From Psychromicrobium xiongbiense (GTDB lineage: Bacteria; Actinomycetota; Actinomycetes; Actinomycetales; Micrococcaceae), in the NCBI RefSeq assembly GCF_030271165.1, contig NZ_JASSZH010000047.1, positions 1-37,273 on the forward strand: DNA of 37,273 nt. The letters run 5' to 3'. The translations under genes and the position numbers were made by a program. Of this stretch, positions 25,629 through 34,669 are shown piece by piece. The notes beneath the pieces were generated by a model. It did not search any database, was not told the origin of the DNA, and worked only from the letters and a program-made list of their open reading frames with translations. The first letter of the stretch is position 1, and every line of letters begins with the position of its first letter.

Positions 25629-26558
25629 ATGCCGAGCTATCCTCCATTTTTTGATGCCAGCAGCCTGCCAGTGCCTTTTCGCCACAGAATCCAACCCGAC
25701 CTTGGTGGACGGGACCTCGTCTGGCACTACACAAACAGCGCTGGGATGATCGGGATTCTGGAACACGGTGAGTTCTGGGCTTCCTCTGCAATGCTTCTGA
25801 ATGACCACAGCGAGATCAGAATAGGTACCGAGCTCGTCCGGGATGCCTTCGAGCGTTCAGATCTGACCCTGGGGCAAGGAGCCTCACTCCTCTACAACGG
25901 CTGGCGGATTGACGCCACTGAGCGGAACGACAAGGTTCTTCACACATACGTACTGAGCGCATCAAAGGATGGAGACAGTCTCTCTATGTGGCGCGGTTAC
26001 GGGACGGGAGATGTCGGATACGCGATCGGACTGCTGGGGACGTTGCAGCCTTCTTCGTCGACACCAATATACGGAGACATCCCGCAGGAATGGCTCCCGG
26101 TCGAGTACGACAGCAATGAGCAGGACCGCCTCATCCAAGAATTGGTAGCTCATGTTGTCGAACTTGGGAGCAGAATTGATCTTGGCGTGAGGGACGATGA
26201 GCGGCAAATGATGTTGATCGAAACCTACCGTGAGATTGAACGCCTCATTTGCCGCATCAAAGATCCTGCATTTAGGGACGAGAAGGAGACTCGCGTCGTT
26301 TTCCCCGCCGGGATCTCAGATGGAGATTTCGTGCGCTATCGGCCGTCGCGGTTTGGAATCACACCATATATCGGCTTGCGCCCGTTTCGCACGGTGCTCG
26401 CCTCGGGAGAAATAAGCGAGACACGGCTGCCGATCGTACACATTCGCATCGGCCCATCGCCTCATCAACGCCAGGCAGAACTAGCCCTGATGTCTCTGCT
26501 GGACGACAAAGGCTACGGCGACGTATACGTGGACAGTACAGGAGCACCATTCCGGTAG
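25629..26558 (+). CDS. DUF2971 family protein
   Basis: 309 residues. DUF2971 features are visible: VWHYTNSAGMIGILEHGEFW, LNDHSEIRIG, the central SMWRGYGTG, and KDPAFRDEKETRVVF near residue 220. The family is common in defence islands and resembles ADP-ribosyltransferase-like or toxin-like effectors in some proposals, but the activity is unproven. No Shine-Dalgarno precedes ATG 25629; the TATAGT box 7 nt upstream suggests a leaderless message. It stands alone beside IS debris. Confidence 0.75.
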   Translation: MPSYPPFFDASSLPVPFRHRIQPDLGGRDLVWHYTNSAGMIGILEHGEFWASSAMLLNDHSEIRIGTELVRDAFERSDLTLGQGASLLYNGWRIDATERNDKVLHTYVLSASKDGDSLSMWRGYGTGDVGYAIGLLGTLQPSSSTPIYGDIPQEWLPVEYDSNEQDRLIQELVAHVVELGSRIDLGVRDDERQMMLIETYREIERLICRIKDPAFRDEKETRVVFPAGISDGDFVRYRPSRFGITPYIGLRPFRTVLASGEISETRLPIVHIRIGPSPHQRQAELALMSLLDDKGYGDVYVDSTGAPFR

Positions 26559-26902
26559 CAGCCGGCAGCGATTTTCACAGGCGGGGTCTCTGGTAGGTCA
26601 GGGCCCATCAGCTGCCTGGCCGTTTGTCAATGGGGTGACAAGAGTGTCCGCTCGCCTGAACGCCGATCTGTGATGCCCGGCTCCAGCCGAAGAACAAAAC
26701 TGATCTATGTCGCCGGCGGGAAACACCCTTTAATCGATAGATTCAGATTCGACGGAAGTTATGCTCTCAGAATGGCGTCATCCTCGAAGTTCACTCACAT
26801 CACAAGACCCCGGCCCAATCTGGCGGGCCCGTCAATGTGTTCCGCCAAGCCGCACGAGCTACCGACCGCACCGACAGCAGCTCGCTGAGATCGCAGCCGT
26901 TC
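26559..26902. other. Non-coding gap before helicase-associated-domain gene
   Basis: About 340 nt with only short open frames and no confident RNA or repeat. The part near 26620-26680 (GTTTGTCAATGGGGTGACAA) has the feel of an insertion-sequence edge, but I cannot match it to a family. Confidence 0.3.
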
Positions 26903-28384
26903 ATGTACTCTATCGATCAATGGAGCTCGGGGAGCTTCCCTCAAACCCACGAGGAATGGTTCCTCATGTACCGGGCTGGGATGACCAAGGGTCAGATCGC
27001 GCAGCTCTGCTCACGGCGGCTCAGCGATGTCGCGTTTCGCATCAATCAAGCCATCGAAGTCGATCCAAGGCTGGAAACTGACCACAGAACAAACTCGCCA
27101 TCCGAAACCGAGATACCCGTGGCAGATCCTGCCCGAGGCCGCTGGCAGCAATCACTAGACGACTACGAGCGGTTCCTCGCCGCCGAGCGGCGAGCCCCGT
27201 CCACCTCGGCAAATTCTCACGCTGAGCAGCGCCTCGGGGCCTGGATTCGCGAGCAACGGCACGCTCTTGCGAGCGGGCTGCTCCCCGAAGAGGACACTCG
27301 CGCCCTTGATGCGATTGGAGTCTGGAGAGTTTCGCCTACGCAACAAGCCAAAGATGCACAGTGGCATCGCAACCTCCAGGCAGCCATTGATCTTCTCTCT
27401 TCAACTGGCACCTGGCCGATCCTAAAGTACGCTTCCACCCAGGCCGAACACACAGTAGGGACCTGGCTCCACTCTCAACGCCAAAACTACCGTCGTGGTG
27501 TGCTCCGAGCTGACCGTCTAGATCTCCTGAATACCTATCTCCCGGGGTGGTGTGCAAGAAACCGGCGGACCACGCCTTTCGTAGGAGCGGCGTCGCCTCC
27601 AGCAGCTAAGACGCCTCCTGTCAGTGGGGCCGACAGCTACTACGCGCCGGCGCTCCAGGATTCTCCCGAAAGAGCCCGGGAAATCAAACGACTCTCAATT
27701 CGTCTGTCTCTGGAGCAGAGCCAGACAACGGAGACAGCCCGGCTGTGGGATCCTCACCCTGATGATCTACACCCTGAGTGGTCCCTCCTCTACCTGCTCG
27801 GTCATAACAGCGCTGAGATAGCCGGATACCTGAATGCCCGCTACGAAGCGGTCCTGCACCATCTGCGCGGACCCGTGCGAGCCCTATACAAAGACATTGA
27901 GAGCCGCCACAGACGCGATCGACCGTCATCCAGACACGAAGCGGATCTGCGCGCCTTTGTTCAGCTCCATCAACGCGTTCCCACCAGTTCCGATTCTAAA
28001 CGGCTCAGACTTTGGTTGAACTCGCTACTGCGGGCCGAGCAGGTCGGGCGGCTTGACTCGAAGCTAGCGGCCCGGCTGGACGAACTTGGCGATTGGCGAC
28101 AGACCCAGCGGTCACAGGCCACCAAGCTGCGCTGGGAGGATCGGCTAGAACAGCTCGCAAAGTTCTGGACGGAGCACGAGGACTATCCCCGAGGGAATGG
28201 TCAGGACAAGGCGGAGGCCACGCTCGCAGGCTGGCTAAACCAGCGTCGATCGGACAAGCGTGCCGGCAACCTGGACGATGGTCAAATTTTCCGTCTCGAT
28301 GAGGCAATTCCGGGCTGGGACAAACCACGTCCTCGGGAGCTTCGTCGACCCAAAACACGAAGGAGTCCGTCACGATGGCGTTAG
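26903..28384 (+). CDS. Helicase-associated-domain repeat protein without helicase
   Basis: 493 residues. Four helicase-associated (HA) repeats are visible, each of about 60-65 residues with a Trp-containing turn (LGAWIREQRH, VGTWLHSQRQ, LRLWLNSLLR, LAGWLNQRRS). Two HTH-like units precede repeats 1 and 3 (EEWFLMYRAGMTKGQIAQLC and HPEWSLLYLLGHNSAEIAGY). The layout is thus HTH-HA-HA twice, an internal duplication. HA domains normally sit at the C-terminus of actinobacterial DEAD-like helicases and are thought to bind nucleic acid; no helicase motif is present here. The frame is open to 26837, so the start is uncertain. It overlaps the next gene by 10 nt. Confidence 0.65.
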   Translation: MYSIDQWSSGSFPQTHEEWFLMYRAGMTKGQIAQLCSRRLSDVAFRINQAIEVDPRLETDHRTNSPSETEIPVADPARGRWQQSLDDYERFLAAERRAPSTSANSHAEQRLGAWIREQRHALASGLLPEEDTRALDAIGVWRVSPTQQAKDAQWHRNLQAAIDLLSSTGTWPILKYASTQAEHTVGTWLHSQRQNYRRGVLRADRLDLLNTYLPGWCARNRRTTPFVGAASPPAAKTPPVSGADSYYAPALQDSPERAREIKRLSIRLSLEQSQTTETARLWDPHPDDLHPEWSLLYLLGHNSAEIAGYLNARYEAVLHHLRGPVRALYKDIESRHRRDRPSSRHEADLRAFVQLHQRVPTSSDSKRLRLWLNSLLRAEQVGRLDSKLAARLDELGDWRQTQRSQATKLRWEDRLEQLAKFWTEHEDYPRGNGQDKAEATLAGWLNQRRSDKRAGNLDDGQIFRLDEAIPGWDKPRPRELRRPKTRRSPSRWR

Positions 28385-29058
28385 CAATAAAACGGGAAGT
28401 CGCTGAAGAGCTGGCGAGGTCCTCGAACCTCCGGCTCGCCACTGTTCACGATCTTCCTGCCCTAGTCTGGTGGTCACTCAAAAATATGTTGCGCGTGCCA
28501 CTTTTTAGGGCAGTTACGATCGTGGGTCCTCTCATTTTTGCGGCCGAAGCCGTCTGGATTGGGAGCCTTACATCGTTCTCCTGGAGTGAATCGGCAGTGT
28601 TATTCGGAGCAATGTTGCTTCTCATAGTGATAGTGATCGCTGGCATGTACGCTTTTTTGTTTGCTTCGTGGATGCGCTCCGCAGAACGAATTGTCGTCAT
28701 GGACACCGATAGCACAGCAACGATGACCTTGCGATTCACCACGCGTGCTGGCCTCGCCACCATTGAACTAGCGAGTCACACCGTCGGCAAGGTCGGTTTC
28801 GGCCACGGCAAGAAAATCCGCGCATCCGTTCTGGGCGTACTGATTGCGCTCTTCACTGGCGGGAGGATCCAACAGATCTACACCCGTTGCCAGAATCGGA
28901 AAGTCTACGAGGTCTACCTCAACCACCTGGCAGAGCTCGGCGTCGCAGGCTTCGAAACCGCTGAAAACCAGCGCAAACCATATATGTGGCTCCGCGCCCG
29001 TCCGACCCCGGCAAATCTTCCTCTGGCACCCCAGCGGGTCTCGGGCGACGAGCAGTAA
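28375..29058 (+). CDS. Two-helix membrane protein with C-terminal cytoplasmic domain
   Basis: 227 residues. Two transmembrane segments at about 45-70 (AVTIVGPLIFAAEAVWIGSL) and 75-98 (AVLFGAMLLLIVIVIAGMYA) are followed by a soluble domain. That domain's order of strands and helices (VVMDTDSTATMTLRF, then GKKIRASVLGVLIAL, IYTRCQNRKVYEVYLNHLAELGVAGF) recalls the C-terminal part of GNAT acetyltransferases, though a Gln/Arg-x-x-Gly-x-Gly/Ala loop is not clear. AGGAG lies 8 nt before the ATG and the start overlaps the HA-repeat gene, so they form one unit. Function unknown. Confidence 0.6.
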   Translation: MALAIKREVAEELARSSNLRLATVHDLPALVWWSLKNMLRVPLFRAVTIVGPLIFAAEAVWIGSLTSFSWSESAVLFGAMLLLIVIVIAGMYAFLFASWMRSAERIVVMDTDSTATMTLRFTTRAGLATIELASHTVGKVGFGHGKKIRASVLGVLIALFTGGRIQQIYTRCQNRKVYEVYLNHLAELGVAGFETAENQRKPYMWLRARPTPANLPLAPQRVSGDEQ

Positions 29059-29106
29059 AAGCTCCCCTCGCGTATGCAATGCCCAGCGCCGGGGGTCGTG
29101 CAGGGT

Positions 29107-32100
29107 TTAGATCAGTGGTGTTTGGATGGTGCGGAGTATGCCGTCGCCGTTGTTGGCCAGGGCTCGTCCGGGGATGCCGCTCTGGCTGAGGTGGGTGCGG
29201 GTCAGGGATATCCCGATGTGTACGCCCTGGAGTGTGCCGGTGGGGCTGAGTATCGCTCCCCTGCGATTGGTTTTCATCTCGGTTTCCCAGCCGGCGAACA
29301 CACTGGTACCGAAGTCTTCCACGTTGCCGGTTGCGATCAGGGCGCGACCCCACCCGTCCGGGACGGTGGCTCGGGCTTTGCGGAGATAGGCTTTGAGCCA
29401 ATCCCGCACCGGGGGCGCCTGGATGAGCTCGGCGTCGTCGATCACTACCGCCAGGGTCTTACCCTCTGCAGTCATCACGTTCAGTTCCTCTGGGTCGAGC
29501 ATCATCGGATCAAGAACGGCTCGTACCCCCTGACGCCCGGTCAGCTCACGCAGGGGTGAGGCGTGCGGGGCGATCAGGACCAGCTCGGTTCCATAGCGGC
29601 GCAGCGATTCTGCCATCGCGATCGCCATCGTGCTCCGACCACTACGTGGCGAGCCCAGAATCAGGAAGCTCGGCGATCCGGTGCGCAGATCCGCACAGAC
29701 CGTGTCCAGACGGTCCCCGCCCACACCAAGCACCGCACACAGTGGCGCAGGCGGTAGCGTGCCTGTCCCCCAGATCTCCTCGAGACTGATCCGCGTTGGC
29801 AACGTTCGTAGCGCCAAGGGCTGATGCCGCGCCTGCTGGTTCTCAGGCCGTCCCGCGGCTTCCCGGGCAATATGATGCAGCGCCTCGACTTGGGCCTGCC
29901 CTACCGGGTCCTCGGCCAGGAGAGCGATCTGCGTTTCCACCGCCGTATCGGCCGCAAAGGCACGCCCGGCTGGAACCGTCTCCGGGAGCTTGCGGGGTTG
30001 TAAGCCGCCCAGCGTGTAATCCGAACGATCGGAGAACCGCAGCATCAGTTTCCAGTCCACCAGTGACGACATCCGCGCTGAGAGAAGTTGTTTGTCCCCG
30101 GAGATCACGCAATGCACACCCGCAGAGGCGCCTTCACGCAACAAGGCGATGACTTTCTCCGCCAGCCCGCTACTGCCCCCGTCACCGAGGGTGCTCAGGA
30201 ACCCTTCCCATTGATCGAAGAGCACCACCAGGTGCGGTAGCCGATCCGCAGGCTGGCTGTGCGCACGCTGCTCCGTGAGATTCGCGAACCCTGCCAGGGT
30301 GAAGGAACGCTGCCGGGACGCGACCTCGCTCAGAAGATGATCCAGGAGCCGTTCCACCCGTTCAGGCTGCGCCCTCGTCGCGACCGCCCCACAATGCGGA
30401 AGATCAGTCAACGCCAGCAAACTTCCGTTGCCGAAGTCCAGTCCGTACAGGTGCACCTCATCCACCGTGACGGTCCGGGCAACTGAACCCGCGATGGTCC
30501 GCAACGTTTGAGAACGGCCGCTACGAGCCGAACCGGTCACGTACAGGTGCCCGAGATGCTGAAAATCCAGCACCTGCGCCCGCTGACGTTGCTGTCCCGG
30601 CAAATCTTCCAGACCAAAGACCACCGGTTCAATCCAGCCCGGCTCACGATCAGCAACCCGGTCGGGACGGACGATGTTGCCCAGGACCAGCACCTCGGGC
30701 AGCGGCGGCAGCCACGGGGTTACCTGGGGCGCAATTCCTAACCGTTGCGCGGCCTCGCTGATCCGCTCGACCAACACCATCAGATCCGTCGTATCGTCCC
30801 GCCCGTCCTCCCGGAGACTCGGCGATGGCCAGGGCTGGCCCAGCTGCTTCCACGGCATCGGCACCACCACAGGGGTAGGGACCTCCCCAGACCGCTCGGA
30901 GGGTCGGCGTCCGCCAACCCGCGCGGCCTGGAACGGGCGCAGCAACTCCGCACCCGTGCGAACATAGCCGCGGCCCGGAGTCGACTGGGAAATCCTGGCC
31001 GCATCTGGGGCCGAAATGATGTCCAGGCTGTCCCCGGCGTCGCTGACCCGCAACGCGATCCGCAGGTTCGTGTTCGCCCGAATATCGGGGGTAATAGCAC
31101 CACTGGGACGCTGGGTCGCCAACACCAGGTGAATACCCAGAGACCTGCCCCGTTGAGCAATATTGACGATGCCGGTCACAAAGTCTGGTAGTTCAGTTTT
31201 CATCGCTGCGAACTCGTCAACGACCAACACCAGGCGCGGCATTTTCGGTACTGCCCGGTCACGATCTGTGATCTCTGTGTAATCTTCGATGTCTTTCGCG
31301 CCGACCACGGCCAGAAGATGTTCCCGCCGGCGCAGCTCCGCCGCCAGGGAGGCGATGGCGCGCTCGACCAAATGCGCGTCCAGATCAGTCACACTCCCCA
31401 CCGTGTGCGGTAAACCGACACAGTCCTTAAACGCGGCCCCACCCTTGTAGTCGATCAACACAAAATTCAGGGCATCCGGGGTATTCGATACCGCCAACGA
31501 CGCCACCAGGGTCTGCAAAAACTCTGACTTCCCGGCGCCGGTGGTCCCGCCCACCAGAGTATGTGGACCATCACGACGGAGATCAACGCTGAAACCGCCC
31601 TCCATATCCACACCCAGAAGTACCTCGGTGCTCCGACCGCCGCGGGCCCACTGCCCCATCACGGCCTCAGCGCTGGGTTGTTCCATCCCGATCAGTTCCA
31701 GGAAGCGCGCCGATGCCGGGATCGAAGACTCCGCGTCGTCACCGGCATCACGCAACGGGGCAATGGCGCGGCCTACCCAGTCGCACCAGGCCCCCTCAAC
31801 CAGGTCCGCCTGCACCCCGTCAACATCGTGCTCGCGCTGCTGCCGCAACGACCACACCCCGCCATCGACCTGCCTGAACACCGCATTACATTCCTGTGGA
31901 AGGTACCTCTCCTCGGTCTCCAGACACACCGTGTACACGCCGACCGCCGGACCGTCCTGCAACAGCTGCGCGATCCCGGTACGACCCCGCAGCGCCCAGG
32001 CCCCGTCCAGGACCACGACCACATCAGGATCAGAAAATTCCAGGCCAGCACTCGACGAGCGCAGGTGCTGACGCTGCGCAATCAACGTCCCAAGCTCGCC

Positions 32101-33459
32101 CAACCGTGCGGAAACACTGCCTGCGTCAGAACCCACTAGCGCGAAAGAGCGCCCGCGATCCGGTGCAAGTACATGAGGCAGCCACCGCACCCAATCCCAG
32201 TGGCCACCCGCACTCGGCTCCGTCAACAGATACAGGCGAACATCGCGAGGGCTCTGTGTGACCGCCAGCTGAGCCATCACCCAGCCACCCACAGCCCGAG
32301 TGTCTTCCAGGGCGCCGCAGACACCCAGAACACCATGACGAGGCAGCGAAACGGTCACCGGTACATCCTGCGCATCCCAGGTCACCTGCCGCTTGTGGTC
32401 CGCCTGTTCCGGATCCTCCAGCACCACGTCCGAAGGCTGCGTCGCCACCCCCACACGCACGGAAAGATAATCGGGGCTGGTGCGCCGCCGCTCCCATAAC
32501 CGGGTACTCGGAGTCGTAGCGATCAACCCCACCGTGGCCGGATCTGGACTCAGCAGCCGCCGCTCCTTCGCAAACGCCACCAGCGCCGCCCGCGCATCAG
32601 CCTCGATCGTGCGCTTCGATGCCCGATACGCCCGCACACGATCCCGATACCCTTCCTTCCCAGCCTTTTTCGACTGGAAATAATTCGAGATCATCAATAC
32701 CGGCGACAGCAAACCGAACAGCAAATACATCGGCCTGCCCATCACAACCGCGATCCCCACGGACACCGCTAACGGCGCCAACATCATCACTAAGGGAAGC
32801 GACCGCTTCCCCTCCTCCTTCGGCTCTGCCGGAAGACGAAATTTCGTGTTCCGCGCCGGTGGAAACAGCCGTGGCGGCCGGTTGAAATCCAGCTTCCCCA
32901 CATCCTCAGACGCCTTCAACGAGGCGGCCTCCACCGGAACAGCCTGTAACGCCAGCAGCACCTGGCCGAGACGGAGAATCTCCCCATCAGCCCACCGTGC
33001 CCTCACCAGAACCGGCTCAGAACTGAGCTCCAGCTCAACATCAGCCTGCGCCCGCTCCACCCACACACCGTCCGGGCCGATGTCCACGACCGCAGCCAGG
33101 GACGGCATCCCCTCGCCAGCAAGAACTATCGAACAATCCTCACCAGAACCAATACTCGCCCGACCCGGGCCAAGAGAGAACACAGACCCCGCATCCCCAG
33201 CAACCCGCAAAACCTGCACGCGCCCCGCCTGCACCGCACCCGTATCAACCCTGCGTGAAAGGACACCCTCAGCGTCAACGACCGCACCGTCGCACACCCC
33301 GGACGCAGCCCACGCGACACCGGCCCCAGCAACCAGAGCGACCGCATCACCGGCCACAGCCCGCAAAACCAGTCCTGCATCAGCCTCCGGAACAGCATCT
33401 ACCACCACGTCAACCGCACGGGCACCGCTCTGATCCACCACGGTGAACTGCGTAGACAT
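29107..33459 (-). CDS. FHA/FtsK-SpoIIIE ATPase of type VII secretion (EssC/EccC-like)
   Basis: 1450-residue motor of a type VII secretion-like system. An FHA-like domain (about 90-170, SLGPGRASIGSGEDCSIVL) is followed by two transmembrane helices (221-240 and 243-260), then three FtsK/SpoIIIE ATPase domains. Domain 1 is intact: GGTTGAGKSEF near residue 636 and RLVLVVDEFAAM. Domain 2 has SARSGRS for Walker A and VVLFDQWE for Walker B. Domain 3 has SPRSGRST and AVVIDDAE. Domains 2 and 3 thus lack the Walker A Lys and the catalytic Glu and are probably regulatory, as known for EccC/EssC. A fused N-terminal FHA is typical of EssC rather than mycobacterial EccC. The start 33459 follows GGGGAG. It is the last gene of the visible operon. 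Confidence 0.92.
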   Translation of the reverse strand: MSTQFTVVDQSGARAVDVVVDAVPEADAGLVLRAVAGDAVALVAGAGVAWAASGVCDGAVVDAEGVLSRRVDTGAVQAGRVQVLRVAGDAGSVFSLGPGRASIGSGEDCSIVLAGEGMPSLAAVVDIGPDGVWVERAQADVELELSSEPVLVRARWADGEILRLGQVLLALQAVPVEAASLKASEDVGKLDFNRPPRLFPPARNTKFRLPAEPKEEGKRSLPLVMMLAPLAVSVGIAVVMGRPMYLLFGLLSPVLMISNYFQSKKAGKEGYRDRVRAYRASKRTIEADARAALVAFAKERRLLSPDPATVGLIATTPSTRLWERRRTSPDYLSVRVGVATQPSDVVLEDPEQADHKRQVTWDAQDVPVTVSLPRHGVLGVCGALEDTRAVGGWVMAQLAVTQSPRDVRLYLLTEPSAGGHWDWVRWLPHVLAPDRGRSFALVGSDAGSVSARLGELGTLIAQRQHLRSSSAGLEFSDPDVVVVLDGAWALRGRTGIAQLLQDGPAVGVYTVCLETEERYLPQECNAVFRQVDGGVWSLRQQREHDVDGVQADLVEGAWCDWVGRAIAPLRDAGDDAESSIPASARFLELIGMEQPSAEAVMGQWARGGRSTEVLLGVDMEGGFSVDLRRDGPHTLVGGTTGAGKSEFLQTLVASLAVSNTPDALNFVLIDYKGGAAFKDCVGLPHTVGSVTDLDAHLVERAIASLAAELRRREHLLAVVGAKDIEDYTEITDRDRAVPKMPRLVLVVDEFAAMKTELPDFVTGIVNIAQRGRSLGIHLVLATQRPSGAITPDIRANTNLRIALRVSDAGDSLDIISAPDAARISQSTPGRGYVRTGAELLRPFQAARVGGRRPSERSGEVPTPVVVPMPWKQLGQPWPSPSLREDGRDDTTDLMVLVERISEAAQRLGIAPQVTPWLPPLPEVLVLGNIVRPDRVADREPGWIEPVVFGLEDLPGQQRQRAQVLDFQHLGHLYVTGSARSGRSQTLRTIAGSVARTVTVDEVHLYGLDFGNGSLLALTDLPHCGAVATRAQPERVERLLDHLLSEVASRQRSFTLAGFANLTEQRAHSQPADRLPHLVVLFDQWEGFLSTLGDGGSSGLAEKVIALLREGASAGVHCVISGDKQLLSARMSSLVDWKLMLRFSDRSDYTLGGLQPRKLPETVPAGRAFAADTAVETQIALLAEDPVGQAQVEALHHIAREAAGRPENQQARHQPLALRTLPTRISLEEIWGTGTLPPAPLCAVLGVGGDRLDTVCADLRTGSPSFLILGSPRSGRSTMAIAMAESLRRYGTELVLIAPHASPLRELTGRQGVRAVLDPMMLDPEELNVMTAEGKTLAVVIDDAELIQAPPVRDWLKAYLRKARATVPDGWGRALIATGNVEDFGTSVFAGWETEMKTNRRGAILSPTGTLQGVHIGISLTRTHLSQSGIPGRALANNGDGILRTIQTPLI

Positions 33460-33543
33460 CCGCTCCCCTTCCGAGATCAACCAACCATAAAAAGTCTACT
33501 GAAAGGACAAGCATGAAACCCCGCACCAGGACCCGAGTGAGGC

Positions 33544-33861
33544 CTACTTCTTGGCGGCAGCCGCCATCGCCTCATCCGCAAGCCGATAAGACTCAGCCGC
33601 GTCATGCGTCTGCGACACCGTACGCGTCAAAGACAACGCAACATGATCATGCAAGCCCGTCACCTCTGCGAAAAACCCGCCCACCGACATGTCCACAGCC
33701 CCGTCACCAAAAGCTGTCACCTGCGGCACAACCGGCGACTTATTCAGATCTGTTCCAGCCCGCTGAAGCGCCATCGCCAGATCATTGAGCAACGCATACG
33801 AAACCGTCAGCTCACCCACCGGACCAGCCGCCACCTGAAAATGTTGATGCAAAATCTTCAC
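33544..33861 (-). CDS. Small helical T7SS-associated protein
   Basis: 105 residues. Helix, a break at about 50-58 (TAFGDGAVDMSVGGF), then a second helix ending in an Ala/Lys-rich tail. This is the size and hairpin layout of the secreted ESAT-6/EspC-like proteins, but there is no Trp-x-Gly turn. GTG start at 33861. Location between the lipoprotein and the ATPase genes supports a secreted partner or chaperone of the system. Confidence 0.65.
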   Translation of the reverse strand: MKILHQHFQVAAGPVGELTVSYALLNDLAMALQRAGTDLNKSPVVPQVTAFGDGAVDMSVGGFFAEVTGLHDHVALSLTRTVSQTHDAAESYRLADEAMAAAAKK

Positions 33862-33869
33862 TAGCTACC

Positions 33870-34640
33870 TCACTTCGACGGAGACTGTGTTGAGGACGGC
33901 GTTGGGGACGGGGAACTACTCGGAACGTCCACACTGTACGGGCCAGGAACCGGCCCCACACCCGTAGGCCACAACGACACCACCGGACGCCACTCAGGAT
34001 CACTCTGCTCCGGCCACACCCGAATAGTCGGCCACGTCTTCACCGGAGGATTCGGATACGCCCTCGTCTGAACCGTGATTCCAATCCCCGCAGGGGGACC
34101 TCCTCCTAAGCTCAACACCAAATAGTTGACCGGACCGTCCTTGCGGAACTTCGTCATCGCCGAGAACGCGCTGCCTACGCCTGCAGTTTTTTCCTCTCCA
34201 TCTCTGATCGTCCACCCCTGAGACAGCATGAAGATCTTCAGCTTCTGATACATCGCGTCATACGCCAGCCCCTGTTTAAGGTCGCTCGTCGTGTACAGAT
34301 GCCAGAAGCTTTGCCCGTCCATCATGTCCGGCGTCTCATTCGATTGACGCCGAGTGTTCATGGGCAGGAACTCGTAGTTTCCGGTGAACGAGGACGGGTC
34401 AAGCAAGCCCAACAAGTCCCGGTGCAGCGTATAAGCAGAATTCACCGCCGCCTGAAGATCCGGACCAATCCCCACCGGACCACCATTGATCATCTCGTGC
34501 GGATTCGGCGGCGGCGTCGACGACACCGGCGCAACCGGCACTGCGGGCATACAAGCACTCATCAACACTCCTACAAGAACAACCACCACACCCACCGTGA
34601 AGGATGAGCGTCGGGTGCGGGTTTTGGGGGTGGTCATCAC
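33870..34640 (-). CDS. Lipoprotein of the T7SS locus
   Basis: 256 residues. The signal peptide has a basic start (KTRTRRSS), a hydrophobic core VGVVVVLVGVLM and the lipobox MSAC, giving a lipid-modified Cys near residue 30. The mature domain of about 200 residues is unrecognised and ends in a Ser/Pro/Thr-rich tail (SSSPSPTPSSTQSPSK). The start is GTG 34640 or ATG 34637, with no clear ribosome-binding site. It is probably anchored outside the cytoplasmic membrane as an accessory or immunity-type partner of the adjacent hydrolase; that role is inferred. Confidence 0.75.
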   Translation of the reverse strand: MMTTPKTRTRRSSFTVGVVVVLVGVLMSACMPAVPVAPVSSTPPPNPHEMINGGPVGIGPDLQAAVNSAYTLHRDLLGLLDPSSFTGNYEFLPMNTRRQSNETPDMMDGQSFWHLYTTSDLKQGLAYDAMYQKLKIFMLSQGWTIRDGEEKTAGVGSAFSAMTKFRKDGPVNYLVLSLGGGPPAGIGITVQTRAYPNPPVKTWPTIRVWPEQSDPEWRPVVSLWPTGVGPVPGPYSVDVPSSSPSPTPSSTQSPSK

Positions 34641-34652
34641 AGTCCAAGCCTA

Positions 34653-34667
34653 GGGTGGGTGGGTGGG
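34653..34667 (+). other. G-quadruplex motif (GGGT)3GGG
   Basis: Four runs of three G separated by single T, the most stable type of G-quadruplex sequence, lie on the plus strand. It sits in the 29-nt gap between the hydrolase stop and the lipoprotein start, so the G-rich strand is the template for the minus-strand operon. Confidence 0.85.
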
Positions 34668-34669
34668 TA

